From Planctomycetaceae bacterium (GTDB lineage: Bacteria > Planctomycetota > Planctomycetia > Planctomycetales > Planctomycetaceae): a DNA stretch of 64,000 bases. Below the pieces are notes generated by a model that did not search any database, was not told where the DNA came from, and saw only the letters and a program-made list of their open reading frames with translations. Position numbers and translations under genes: made by a program. The DNA lies in contig JAKFWA010000069.1 of assembly GCA_021732995.1 (NCBI GenBank), positions 1-64,000 on the forward strand, read 5' to 3'. Of the stretch, positions 1 through 7,980 are shown piece after piece; within the stretch, counting starts at the first letter, position 1; every line of letters begins with the position of its first letter.

Positions 1-386
1 CCCTACGCCCGCCCAAGACCCACGCCAATGATTTATATTTTATTCATACAGCGAGATCCGGCTTCGCACGACAGTTGCCCCTCGAACGCAATCGACTGAG
101 CCTAAGATTGATTTTTAATTACCGACTCTGCTGCGTCGAGCTTTGTGTTCTAAAGAAGCAATGTCGCAGGCGAGTACCGGACACATGCTGACGTCGCCAT
201 CAAGCAAGACCCAGGATCGAACATGCACATCGAGGTCTTCAGCAGTTCGTCGTTCGCATTCAGTCGTCTTGGCTTGCCAATGCTTCGCCACTACTTAAAA
301 CAATTATATTTAATCTGTGACACTAATTGTCGTGCCGGAAGACCAATCCCTCGTCTTGGGGCACGCTTAAATTCTAAGACTAATTT
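1..386. other. A+T-rich stretch without a recognisable gene
   Basis: No open frame here looks like a protein. It lies downstream of the minus-strand primase-like gene. A 19-base sequence occurs twice as an imperfect direct repeat (102-120 and 374-392, 17 of 19 bases identical); the second copy overlaps the stop codon of that gene. The meaning of the repeat is unknown. The stretch probably belongs to the same mobile element as the following genes. Confidence 0.5.
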
Positions 387-2300
387 TTAATTGCTTGACG
401 CAACTGTGGCTGCTCGATGTGCCTGCATCACTTCCTTAGCTTCGCTTGTCAGTCGATATCCTGTCGGTCTGCTGTGGGCTCGGTACGTCTCCAGGTCAAT
501 CACCCCGGCTCGCTGAAGAATCTTGTTGTACGTGTTGCGTCGTGTCGGGTTTGTGTGGCCAATAAACTGCTTTTCTGCTGTTTCACGGGGAATATAAGCC
601 CAATTTGTCTTCCCAAACAGAAAGTTGCATAGTCTGGTGGCGTACTTCTCTACCTTGTTTCGTCCTTTCTTCTGCTTGATCCACTCCATGATCTCCTCAG
701 GCAAAGGATCATTTAATGTCTCACAACCGGATACACTAAATAAAGTAGACGAGAGAGAGGAGAGAGAAGAGGAAGAGAGATCAGTATTGCCAGGCAGTAG
801 AGCTGCAATCCGAATGACTTTGTTGTATTGACCGCTACTTCTCTTGAGTCGAATAGTTGAGAAGAGGGATAAACTGTTCTCTCTATCGGGAACAGGCAAC
901 TCAATTGCAGAATCAAGACAACGAACAATTTGAGACAGCACGTCCTCCTGTTCTCCTTGATTCCAACGAGTGATATGGCCATTGTGTTTATTGGCGACAA
1001 AATCTGTCAGTAATGATGTTGTGATTTCTCTACGTTCATCCTCAGGCAAATCGAATAATTCAATCCACCACAGCCACTTCGCCATTTCATGAACTATTTG
1101 ACCAACTGTGTCCGGTGCCTCTAGTCCGTTAATGGCGAGTCGTTCGAGTTCTTTGGCCCATTTTCCGCCTCTCAACGACGAGAGGTCGAATGTCGTATCC
1201 CAAGTGACAGCTTTAGGACGTCGAGAGGCCGACGGCACTGCCGAACCCTCGATCAAACTGGACGTCTCGCTGCATACCGCAACTGTCGTACTAGTGAGTT
1301 CTGGGCAGTCGTCGTCAAGCCAGCGTCGAACCCTTTGAGTTTCCCGACGCCTTGAGGCTAGTTCTACTGTGACGTCTACGGTCAACTTGCCTCTTACTCT
1401 GATGGCATGGCCGAAGTTCTTCCAAGAACTCCACTGATGCTCCAGCCTCGCCAAAAGAGTCTCAGCAATCCTGCGAAAGGTCGGTGTCGGGCCAGGAGAC
1501 AGATAGTACTTGAGCTGTGACTGCCAGGTTGTTTCTTCGCCTTCAGCAGTGATTGTTCGATAGTGGGCACCAAAAGGTCGGCGTTTGCATCGCCCCACCA
1601 TTGGATGAACTTCAGTGTTGCCGTAGCCAATCTTGGTAAGTTGCCGCTTCACTCGCTCGTGCGTCGTTGCAGTGCAGGTCAAGCCGTGCTTCTCAATGAT
1701 ATCCAAGCCCAATGTCTGGGATGTGACGCACCAGATACGATCAGGGAACGTGTCGTACAGCTTCTTAAGATATACGAAGTGTTCGAGCGGCATTTCCATG
1801 ACGGGCATCAGAGGGTCGCCGTCACCGATCTTGTACCAGCCAATATATCGCTTGTTGTCTGCGTCGATTGCATTGAACGTGCTCATCCTGGGTTGATTGA
1901 GCCCGAGCCAATAGAAATCGGTGCGTGGTCCTGTGCTGTTCCCCATAAACTCTTGGTAGATCCACCACTGTTCGTAATCAAGATGGCGTTCAACAGTGTT
2001 TGTGCGGTTAAGCCAGCTTTTGGTGTCAACCAATGCGAGTGGCTGTTTGGTTTTCCGACGCTTCTTTGCTACCCAGCCTGTGTAAGGCCCGGACTTTTCA
2101 TAAGTGGTTTTGACGTGGTACGGAGTTTTCGGAAAGAAGTCGATAAAATGCTCGCAGTATTGCTGAAACTCGTTCGGAAACGCTTCCGAGATCCTAACAT
2201 CGTTACGGAGTGGTTCGTCCTCAATATATAGATCTGGCTCGTTCTCCGGGGCATTACTTTGAGGTGCAAAGATCGTAGGTTCGCAAATTGATTCAACCAT
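387..2300 (-). CDS. Primase-polymerase-like replication protein of the element (tentative)
   Basis: Protein of 637 residues. The ATG at 2300 is chosen because a purine-rich GGAAGAG lies just upstream; a TTG at 2375 is an alternative start without such a site. Residues near 143-150 carry a hydrophobic run ending in DAD, followed near 193-200 by TSQTLGLD and near 236-244 by a basic GRCKRRPFG segment. This order resembles the metal-binding, central and basic motifs of archaeo-eukaryotic primases, but the usual central histidine is not obvious. The C-terminal 90 residues look like a winged-helix DNA-binding domain. The gene stands alone, next to an AAA+ ATPase and recombinase genes, which suits a role in replicating the element. 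The family call is inference from motif order, not from a match; the middle part is unassigned. Confidence 0.42.
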   Translation of the reverse strand: MVESICEPTIFAPQSNAPENEPDLYIEDEPLRNDVRISEAFPNEFQQYCEHFIDFFPKTPYHVKTTYEKSGPYTGWVAKKRRKTKQPLALVDTKSWLNRTNTVERHLDYEQWWIYQEFMGNSTGPRTDFYWLGLNQPRMSTFNAIDADNKRYIGWYKIGDGDPLMPVMEMPLEHFVYLKKLYDTFPDRIWCVTSQTLGLDIIEKHGLTCTATTHERVKRQLTKIGYGNTEVHPMVGRCKRRPFGAHYRTITAEGEETTWQSQLKYYLSPGPTPTFRRIAETLLARLEHQWSSWKNFGHAIRVRGKLTVDVTVELASRRRETQRVRRWLDDDCPELTSTTVAVCSETSSLIEGSAVPSASRRPKAVTWDTTFDLSSLRGGKWAKELERLAINGLEAPDTVGQIVHEMAKWLWWIELFDLPEDERREITTSLLTDFVANKHNGHITRWNQGEQEDVLSQIVRCLDSAIELPVPDRENSLSLFSTIRLKRSSGQYNKVIRIAALLPGNTDLSSSSLSSLSSTLFSVSGCETLNDPLPEEIMEWIKQKKGRNKVEKYATRLCNFLFGKTNWAYIPRETAEKQFIGHTNPTRRNTYNKILQRAGVIDLETYRAHSRPTGYRLTSEAKEVMQAHRAATVASSN

Positions 2301-2615
2301 TGCGGTTCTCTTCCGTGAAAAACGTAGACTGCCCGTCTGGTCGAGCAATATAACACAAATGGCGTGTTTAGGCAAAAAATATTCTCACCCGACTCGTCGC
2401 ACACGTTTTGGTGTTTGCGTTCGAAAGTTCGGGACTTCAGTTCTCTTGGATCAGCGGTGGTGGTGTATTGAGAGTCTTGTCGGACATGTGCCTTTCAATC
2501 ACTCCATATTGGTGGGCCATTGAGTAACCGGCTGACGTCTGAAATACTTTTGAGATGAACTTGCATAGATGGCTCCTCCTTAAACTATCTATGCGGCTGC
2601 CAAGAATTCTCTTTG

Positions 2616-2631
2616 TGTTCGAAAGTTGAAA
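2616..2631 (+). repeat. 16-base direct repeat, copy 1 (TTCGAA core)
   Basis: The 16 bases here recur exactly at 5648-5663, and their first 11 (from GTTCGAAAGTT) occur again at 2419-2429, all in the same orientation. This copy is intergenic, whereas the second lies in the first codons of the AAA+ ATPase gene. An exact 16-base repeat within 3 kb is not expected by chance. It could be a protein-binding iteron or a remnant of a small duplication. Confidence 0.5.
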
Positions 2632-2979
2632 ACTACAAAATGATCGTTTTTCTCAAGCGACCAGGCAGCAAGCAGAGATCAACTCGGCGGCATTAAGCAG
2701 AGCAATACAGGCTTCGCACACTCTCAGTCTTATGAAGACTGGCTCTGAACTTACTAGGAACCTATTTAGTGAATTCATAGGCTGTGAAACAGCGGGCTTG
2801 GAGCGTCTAACTCTACTAACCAAGTGCAAACTCAACGGCGGCACACTTGTAGTGGCAGTGACCCGAATGACGTCAGCAACAGTTAGATCCACATTTCCTG
2901 TGCATGCAGACGATTGGCCTGACTGTTACAAAAGTTGTAACTTGGCCGCACGCCCCCCTGGATTGATTGGACCTCAATG

Positions 2980-3015
2980 AAAAAGGCCGGAACGCAAGAT
3001 CGTTCCGGCCTTTTT
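2980..3015 (-). terminator. Bidirectional rho-independent terminator
   Basis: A perfect 15-bp stem (2980-2994 with 3001-3015) around a six-base loop; the stem begins with five A and ends with five T, so it can act on either strand. It lies 16 bases beyond the stop codon of the minus-strand gene at 3032-3823. The inner stem sequence GGCCGGAA recurs in the terminator at 4647-4678. Confidence 0.9.
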
Positions 3016-3031
3016 GCAAGCTAAGCTCGAA

Positions 3032-3823
3032 CTAGGCTTGGGAAGCTAAACTGATTTGGCTTCCTTCAGAGCCATCTTCTTGAGAATCGCCTATGCGTAT
3101 GGCAGGCACTACCCGACAGGAGCTTTCAAGCACCTGCCTATACCAATCTTTGCATAGCCGCCATCCACCAGAATCGTTTTCGGGATTCCTCATCAGTTCA
3201 TGGATCTGTTCCTCGGCCTTTGCTCGGAGATAATTCGACTGCGCCGGAGAAACTGGTTCTGAAATTGAGAACGGAGCAGGCACCTCAAGTGTGTGCCGAA
3301 TATCGGCTCTGAGGTGGCCTTTGTGCTTGGTACAGCGGAAATGAGTTAGCTCATAGTGGTCGAGATCAACGCATAGGTCTTCCCACAAGCTGCGAGTCAG
3401 TACTTCCGCCACATACCCGTGCTTGTTGACAGCCAAATCGAAGTCTACCTTCAGCCATGCCGAATATTCGACAGTTACATTCTCGATGGTTTGTGGCATC
3501 GTAATTTGAGGCAGCAGCAATTCGTTCCACAACTGGAGATCAGCCTGTGACCGTTTGCCCTCTCTGAGTTCGAGTAATCCCGTGAGATTGAGAATGGGTT
3601 CACCCGTCTCCTCATGAAGTAGCCACAATATAACATCAGGACAGCTGGGCGAAAGATAGTCGCCCAGGTACAAATGCTGTACAGTACTGTGTATTCTGCT
3701 GAGTTGCAGTTCCGACGATTGACTGCTTATTTCAATGGTGGGCAGCATTGTTAGAACATGACGAGGAGCCGTCAGGTAACTTGCTTCATCTTCTTGACGG
3801 ACAACTGCTAGGATCTTGGACAT
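3032..3823 (-). CDS. Hypothetical protein of the mobile element
   Basis: A 263-residue acidic protein starting at an ATG. I recognise no domain, signal peptide or membrane segment. The sequence is rich in Leu and Glu with short predicted strands and helices, and it contains Trp-rich stretches near the middle and C-terminus, so it is probably a soluble folded protein. It is transcribed alone: a strong terminator follows directly, and the upstream side carries an 18-base motif (3852-3869) shared with the AAA+ ATPase gene, which suggests that the two genes respond to the same regulator. Function unknown. Confidence 0.7.
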   Translation of the reverse strand: MSKILAVVRQEDEASYLTAPRHVLTMLPTIEISSQSSELQLSRIHSTVQHLYLGDYLSPSCPDVILWLLHEETGEPILNLTGLLELREGKRSQADLQLWNELLLPQITMPQTIENVTVEYSAWLKVDFDLAVNKHGYVAEVLTRSLWEDLCVDLDHYELTHFRCTKHKGHLRADIRHTLEVPAPFSISEPVSPAQSNYLRAKAEEQIHELMRNPENDSGGWRLCKDWYRQVLESSCRVVPAIRIGDSQEDGSEGSQISLASQA

Positions 3824-3851
3824 TGGGATCTTTCAATTAGTGCGGCTTTTC

Positions 3852-3869
3852 CGATACATACCGGTAGCC
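3852..3869 (-). promoter_or_regulatory. Putative operator upstream of the gene at 3032-3823
   Basis: Read in the direction of the gene, the site begins GGCTACCGGT and contains TACCG and TATCG ten bases apart, one helical turn. Fifteen of 18 bases match the site at 5718-5735, and the distance to the start codon is 28 bases here and 29 there. Identical placement before two otherwise unrelated genes points to a common regulator or a shared promoter element. Confidence 0.5.
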
Positions 3870-4479
3870 TGGAGTTAGACTAAAGATTGTGTTTCAAGCA
3901 CTTGCTAGCCGAGTGCTAAATCACATCTTAACCTTAGATGCATTTCGGTTTTTGTCTAAGTGCGTTTCGCCGGATTTATACAAGATAATGTTAGAAGCTG
4001 TGCTGAATTGGTTGATACTTCAAGGCGTCACCATAAATTTCGCCAAATACTACAGTAGCCGGGGCGGTAGATCGTTTGAGCAATCGCCAATTGTGCTTCC
4101 GCACAATGATTTATTTCCGAAGCGATAGCCGTCAGTTTTGACCTTAATTACACCCTCAAGCCTCGTGTTTGTGTCTTGAATGCGCTCCCGTGCGGCTGAT
4201 GGGCTTGATTCTGGACTCGTGGGGGAATTGCGAAGAGCCGGAATTGGCCCTCGGATAGGATGGTTTCGGAGTGGGTTCCCCAAATGAAGGGCGCTCGATT
4301 GAGGCCGAAGTCGGGTCAGCAGCGGTGATGAGCGCCTGCGTCGGGGACCTCAGTGCTGTTAAGAGCACTTTTGAGGGGCAATAAGACATTGGCTCGGAGA
4401 TGAGAAGACTTGAGCTAGTTGTTGGCTGGGCTGGGGCGTCTTCTCAGTCATGTTTTATGGCCGTTTGGATTAGTGGAAG

Positions 4480-4530
4480 GGCGGAAAACTGGAATGCTGG
4501 ACTGGAAGTCGAGCATTCCAGTTTTCCGCC
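4480..4530. repeat. 19-bp perfect inverted repeat
   Basis: Arms 4480-4498 and 4512-4530 are exact reverse complements, separated by 13 bases. The arms read GGCGGAAAACTGGAATGCT and its complement. There is no T tract after the stem on either strand, so this is not a standard terminator. The inner GGAATGC/GCATTCC is also present in the terminator stem at 4647-4678. It might be a replication or transfer hairpin, a recombination site or a small RNA stem. Confidence 0.75.
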
Positions 4531-4646
4531 GCTCAAGTCCTATGGGGAGGGCATCAAGGCAAGTTCACAGAGACGCTGGCATCCAGTGAACCAGTTCAAC
4601 TCGATACGGCCTGGCCCAGGGGATCGTTTCCAAGAGGCAGAAAAAG

Positions 4647-4678
4647 AAAGGCCGGAATGCAGTGGCATTCCGGCCTTT
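4647..4678 (-). terminator. Hairpin terminator after the AAA+ ATPase gene
   Basis: A perfect 14-bp stem (4647-4660 with 4665-4678) with a four-base loop. The ends are AAA and TTT, followed by A-rich sequence on the plus strand left side, which gives a T tract for minus-strand transcripts. It lies about 125 bases past the stop of the ATPase gene. The outer stem AAAGGCCGGAA is shared with the terminator at 2980-3015. Confidence 0.8.
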
Positions 4679-4803
4679 GAAAAATCACGTCAGAACTGAT
4701 TGCATTTCTGTTGCGCCACCCGCTTTTTCATGCCACAGGCAGAATTGGAATTCTGGTTTCACGGACTCTTCGGTTCAGAATTCCATGATTCCAGCCATGC
4801 CCT

Positions 4804-5688
4804 TCAGGAGACGTGAAGTCCGAGTTCTTTGCGTCGTTTGTAGAAAGTTGATCTTTTCATACAAGCCGCCAGTAGCTGAGCCCTTAGGTCATTTGGATGG
4901 TCAGCGATCGCCTTTGCCACACGTTTCCGCTGGTCCTCGATCTCTTCTGTCTTGGTGGCGACCTCGTGATTCAGCAGCTTCTTCATGCTAGTTCGGACTA
5001 GTTCACGCCACGGCGTCACCGCTTGGCCATCTTCCCATTGCTTGCGATCACAGTACGCTTTTGTCACATGCCGAAGATCAAAGCGACGACTACAGTTGCG
5101 ACTCTCTTCGACTACGAATTGCACAACCTCTTGGCACTGCTCTACGGTCAACTCGTCATCCCCGTTGGCTGCCAGTTTTCGGGCAAAGGCAGCCAGTTCT
5201 TCATCGGATGGATCGTGCTCAAGGAGAACTACTCGGCTAGAAACGGCGTTCGCCAACGGATCGCTCGCTAGTGAGATATTGCTGATTGCGATAATGCCGC
5301 CTGAGAACTCGAACTCCAAATCCTTATCCTTGGACTTATAGGTCACTTTCCTGGGCTTAGCTGGATCTCCGTCGAGAGCCGCCATCAGAATCTGAAGCGC
5401 CTGCTTCTCTTTGAACAAGGATGCGATGTCGTCAATGACGACAACATGATCGGGATGGTCGTGGAGCAGGTCGAAGAGTCCCATTGGTGTCATTCTGGCA
5501 TTCCTGATGACATGGGGAACTCCGAGTCTTTCAAGCTCTTCCTTAACAGTGAATGTCTTGGACGTGCCCGGCCTTCCGGTGAGGTAGGCAGCCGTCTGGT
5601 ACCTCTCCGCAACGCTTCGTACTCGGTCACGAATGACCTGGAGTTTCTGTTCGAAAGTTGAAAGCAAATCTGCGTCTGAATCGATCAC
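4804..5688 (-). CDS. AAA+ ATPase with C-terminal helix-turn-helix
   Basis: A 294-residue ATP-binding protein. The start is set at the GTG at 5688 because AAAGGAGC lies seven bases before it; a GTG at 5727 upstream is in frame but lacks such a site. Walker A is GRPGTSKT (about residues 38-45) and Walker B is VVVIDD (about 82-87), followed by an arginine-containing sensor region. The last 30 residues (AQLLAACMKRSTFYKRRKEL) look like a helix-turn-helix or Fis-like DNA-binding segment. Such ATPases load helicases, remodel DNA or assist transposition in phages and islands. The neighbours (primase-like protein, recombinase) support a replication or maintenance role in the element, but the exact family is not established. 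The first codons contain the second copy of the 16-base repeat. Confidence 0.75.
   Translation of the reverse strand: MIDSDADLLSTFEQKLQVIRDRVRSVAERYQTAAYLTGRPGTSKTFTVKEELERLGVPHVIRNARMTPMGLFDLLHDHPDHVVVIDDIASLFKEKQALQILMAALDGDPAKPRKVTYKSKDKDLEFEFSGGIIAISNISLASDPLANAVSSRVVLLEHDPSDEELAAFARKLAANGDDELTVEQCQEVVQFVVEESRNCSRRFDLRHVTKAYCDRKQWEDGQAVTPWRELVRTSMKKLLNHEVATKTEEIEDQRKRVAKAIADHPNDLRAQLLAACMKRSTFYKRRKELGLHVS
5648..5663 (+). repeat. 16-base direct repeat, copy 2
   Basis: Exact second copy of the repeat at 2616-2631, here inside the first codons of the AAA+ ATPase gene. Flanking bases show only patchy similarity to the first copy. Confidence 0.5.
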
Positions 5689-5717
5689 GGTTAAGCTCCT
5701 TTCGATGGAGACATGGT

Positions 5718-5735
5718 CGGTACGCACCGGTAGCC
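5718..5735 (-). promoter_or_regulatory. Putative operator upstream of the AAA+ ATPase gene
   Basis: In gene direction this reads GGCTACCGGTGCGTACCG: two TACCG units ten bases apart. It matches 15 of 18 bases of the site at 3852-3869 at almost the same distance from the start codon (29 against 28 bases). Directly upstream is a 14-base GC-rich motif (5730-5743), also found at 4055-4068. The equal spacing to the GTG at 5688 also supports that start codon. Confidence 0.5.
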
Positions 5736-6224
5736 GGGGCGGTGCTCTTGCGAGCGTTTTTTGGGAAGTCCGACGAGCGTTCGTCGGCGAAAGCGTGCCC
5801 TTAAGGACGTTCCGGAGTCGTTGCCACCGGGCACATCTGATTCTAGATCAATTCGAAAATTCGTCAAAGTCGCTACGTGAAAACAGGCTAATTCGTAGCG
5901 TTTTGTAGAGTGTGGCCTCGACGGTGGCTTCTGCTAAACAGATCTCAATTCGGGCTGATGATGATTGGCGTTGCCGAGCGTTCGGGTGAGTCAGGTCTAA
6001 GTCGAATTGGTCGATCGCCAGAGGGTTCGCCTATGCCAGGCTTTGTAGTCCGAAGGATCTCCCACCTCGTTGGCTGTGGTGCAAGTTGGCAAAGCGACTT
6101 GGAGGGCCAGTTGCAAAACGACTGCGACAAAACGCCAAATCGAACTAAAATCAGATGCCAAAGGCTTTGGCCCCATATGGTGAAGTGAGGTGAATAACTG
6201 CTGTCTTAGTTGGAGGTTATGCCT
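5736..6224. other. Divergent spacer between ATPase and excisionase-like genes
   Basis: About 490 bases separate two divergent genes, so it should carry two promoters. A seven-bp hairpin with a four-base loop lies at 5770-5787. No protein-like frame was found; the frame at 5910-6188 lacks a ribosome site and has a composition like random sequence. Confidence 0.4.
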
Positions 6225-6884
6225 ATGATGCGTGCTCATTCAGATGATACATTTGATATCTGTGCGAGGAGTTTTCCTCTTGAGCGACTCCTCGCTGAGG
6301 CCAAAGAGCAGCTAGCACACGCTCCCTTCCGCCGTAGTGCCGAGTTCTACCGTGAGCGACTAAAGGCGCATCTATCTGGCGACATGCCCAGTAAGCGCCT
6401 CGCTCGTGTCTTAGGGAGATGGCGAAACTTCCCGTTCACTCTCGCTATTGACGGGCGCCCATGTGAAGCTGGGTTGTCTGGATTTGTGCTCCATCATCGC
6501 CAGGTTTGCGACGCAATAGACGATGATGAGGACGAACGGTCGTTGGCGGCACTTCCTGTAGGGAGTGCGGAATCCAGTGAGAGGTCAATAGTTCGCTCAT
6601 CGGCGAGATCAGGCTGGCTCACGATAATTGAAGTCAGTGAAGTCATCGGGTGTACTTATCACCAAGCTCGCCGCCGAATGCAGGCTGGTACGATTGAGTG
6701 CGTAAAGGACGGTCGGCACATTCGCAGTAGGCGAGAATGGGTGGATGCGTACCTTAAATGCAAGCTGGTTGGCGGATCGGCTTTTGTTCCAGAAGTGAGC
6801 ATCGGGCGATCACGTAGAGCGAAGCCGCCCAAGGTGAAGTTGCAGGGTATCGGACAGCGATTCTTGCAGAACCGGAAGAAATGA
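6225..6884 (+). CDS. Excisionase-like protein with MerR-type helix-turn-helix
   Basis: A 219-residue protein. GGAGG lies eight bases before the ATG at 6225, which is therefore preferred over ATG 6219 (two bases from the site). The C-terminal half holds a winged-helix segment (WLTIIEVSEVIGCTYHQARR, about residues 131-150, then a wing ending with a W-V-D-AY motif), as in excisionases and MerR-type DNA-binding domains. The N-terminal 80 residues are charged and unassigned. The gene converges on the recombinase gene with only two bases between stop codons. By analogy with phage Xis and island directionality factors it may steer the recombinase toward excision or act as a regulator; this is inferred from the fold and neighbours. 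Confidence 0.65.
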   Translation: MMRAHSDDTFDICARSFPLERLLAEAKEQLAHAPFRRSAEFYRERLKAHLSGDMPSKRLARVLGRWRNFPFTLAIDGRPCEAGLSGFVLHHRQVCDAIDDDEDERSLAALPVGSAESSERSIVRSSARSGWLTIIEVSEVIGCTYHQARRRMQAGTIECVKDGRHIRSRREWVDAYLKCKLVGGSAFVPEVSIGRSRRAKPPKVKLQGIGQRFLQNRKK

Positions 6885-6886
6885 AC

Positions 6887-7963
6887 TCAGCGCTTAGCTC
6901 GTTCGAAGATGCCTTCCATGTGCTCCGCATTTTTTCTTGAGTGATCGTAGTGCAATAAGATCATCTGAAGGCTTTGATGCCCCAAAGCTTTGGCGACCTC
7001 ATACGGAGTCAAGTTGCCCTGTTCGAGGGCATGAGTGGCCCATGCGTGGCGGTAAGCGTAGGGCGTGACTTCTGGACGGATAATGCCTGCATTCCGAGCA
7101 CTCTCAAAGCGAGTGTGTGATGCTTGCGTATTCCAGGGGCGGCCGTAGGTGTTGCGGAAGATTGGTCCTTCAGGATAACGCTCACTCAAGCGAGTGACGA
7201 TCTCGGCCAACTCACCAACGACCCCAATCATTCGATCCTTGCCGGTTTTGCGTCCGGTCTTGTGCTCAGTCGGGGCAAGCTTCCATAGCGCACCCTGAAG
7301 ATGCTTTTTTTCGATCTTGGCGATCTCACCGGGTCTTGCGCCAGTGCACCAGAGTGCCTTCAGAAAATCGCAGTAGCAGTCATTTTCCCAGAACTCGATC
7401 AGCGCTTCATGTTCATCCTTAGAGATGAACACGGCTCGGCTTTCGGTTTTAGGCGGTTTAAGATCGGCGAGTGGGCTCTTGACAATATTGATGTCTTTCT
7501 TCTTCAGAGCCCAGTTCAGTGCGGTCCTCACATTCGAGATATATGTGCGTTGAGTCTGGCTGGACTCGAAGGTTTCTGCCCAGGACTGAAGGTGCCTCTT
7601 GTCGAGTTCAGCATTCACCAATAGCTTTCCGATTCGCTGTCCCCTGTATTCGTGATCGCAGAATTTGCCGAGCACCTGCTCATATCGCTTGGCGAGAGCG
7701 GCGTCTTCTTCGGCCTTCTCTTCAAGGAAGAGGGCACAAATGGTGTCGAGCGTGTAGTCGTCTTTGGAGGCCGTATTCCGCAGCGACATCAATTTGTAGA
7801 ACTCCGACTTGATCTCAGCAGGCGGCTCCCATTTTCCGTTCTTTTTTTGCGGCCCGGCAAGACCGATGGGGTGCTTGCCCAGAGAGTGTTGATCGCCGCC
7901 AAGTTTGACAAACCAACCGCCTCCAGATCGAGTTGGAGAATACCACGGCCAAGGTTCTCGCAT
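6887..7963 (-). CDS. Tyrosine recombinase (integrase)
   Basis: A 358-residue site-specific recombinase that would integrate and excise the element by strand exchange through a 3'-phosphotyrosine. A SAM-like core-binding domain covers about residues 70-165 and the catalytic domain about 175-345. Catalytic residues visible are Arg210 (CTGARPGE), a Lys near 235-243, Arg305, His329 (LGHQS) and the nucleophile Tyr339. The usual His of the HxxR box is replaced by Tyr302 (PYAYRH), a tolerated variant in some families. The N-terminus (about 1-60) resembles the short DNA-binding arm of phage integrases. It is the outermost gene of the element, so the attachment site should lie just beyond its start, near 7964-8236. 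A tandem 11-base repeat there could be an arm site. Confidence 0.93.
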   Translation of the reverse strand: MREPWPWYSPTRSGGGWFVKLGGDQHSLGKHPIGLAGPQKKNGKWEPPAEIKSEFYKLMSLRNTASKDDYTLDTICALFLEEKAEEDAALAKRYEQVLGKFCDHEYRGQRIGKLLVNAELDKRHLQSWAETFESSQTQRTYISNVRTALNWALKKKDINIVKSPLADLKPPKTESRAVFISKDEHEALIEFWENDCYCDFLKALWCTGARPGEIAKIEKKHLQGALWKLAPTEHKTGRKTGKDRMIGVVGELAEIVTRLSERYPEGPIFRNTYGRPWNTQASHTRFESARNAGIIRPEVTPYAYRHAWATHALEQGNLTPYEVAKALGHQSLQMILLHYDHSRKNAEHMEGIFERAKR

Positions 7964-7980
7964 GGATAGTGTCTCGGATC

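Larger units (their letters stand above)
2301..3031. other. Long spacer with GTTCGAAAGTT repeats and a terminator
   Basis: No convincing gene: short frames on both strands (for example 2732-2980 plus and 2653-2892 minus) lack ribosome sites and protein-like composition. The spacer holds one full copy of a 16-base repeat (2616-2631), a shorter 11-base version (2419-2429) and a strong hairpin terminator near its right end. The promoter of the primase-like gene should lie in its left part, but no clear -35/-10 pair was found. Confidence 0.5.
3824..4803. other. 980-base spacer with hairpins and a repeated GC-rich motif
   Basis: No gene is convincing here; the open frames at 3889-4128 (plus) and 4050-4389 (minus) lack ribosome sites, and the frame at 4400-4699 runs through two hairpins. 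Contents: a putative operator (3852-3869), a 14-base motif (4055-4068) repeated at 5730-5743, a 19-bp perfect inverted repeat (4480-4530) and a terminator (4647-4678). A small RNA gene is possible but unproven. Confidence 0.5.

Noticed and set aside
1563-2231. 222-residue plus-strand frame opposite the primase-like gene
   Set aside because: The minus-strand frame is longer, has a ribosome site and shows motif-like structure; the plus frame does not.
2732-2980. 82-residue plus-strand frame in the element spacer
   Set aside because: No ribosome site and no recognised features; it ends directly before a terminator that serves the opposite strand.
4400-4699. 99-residue plus-strand frame
   Set aside because: It crosses a 19-bp inverted repeat and a terminator hairpin, which would be unusual in a coding region.
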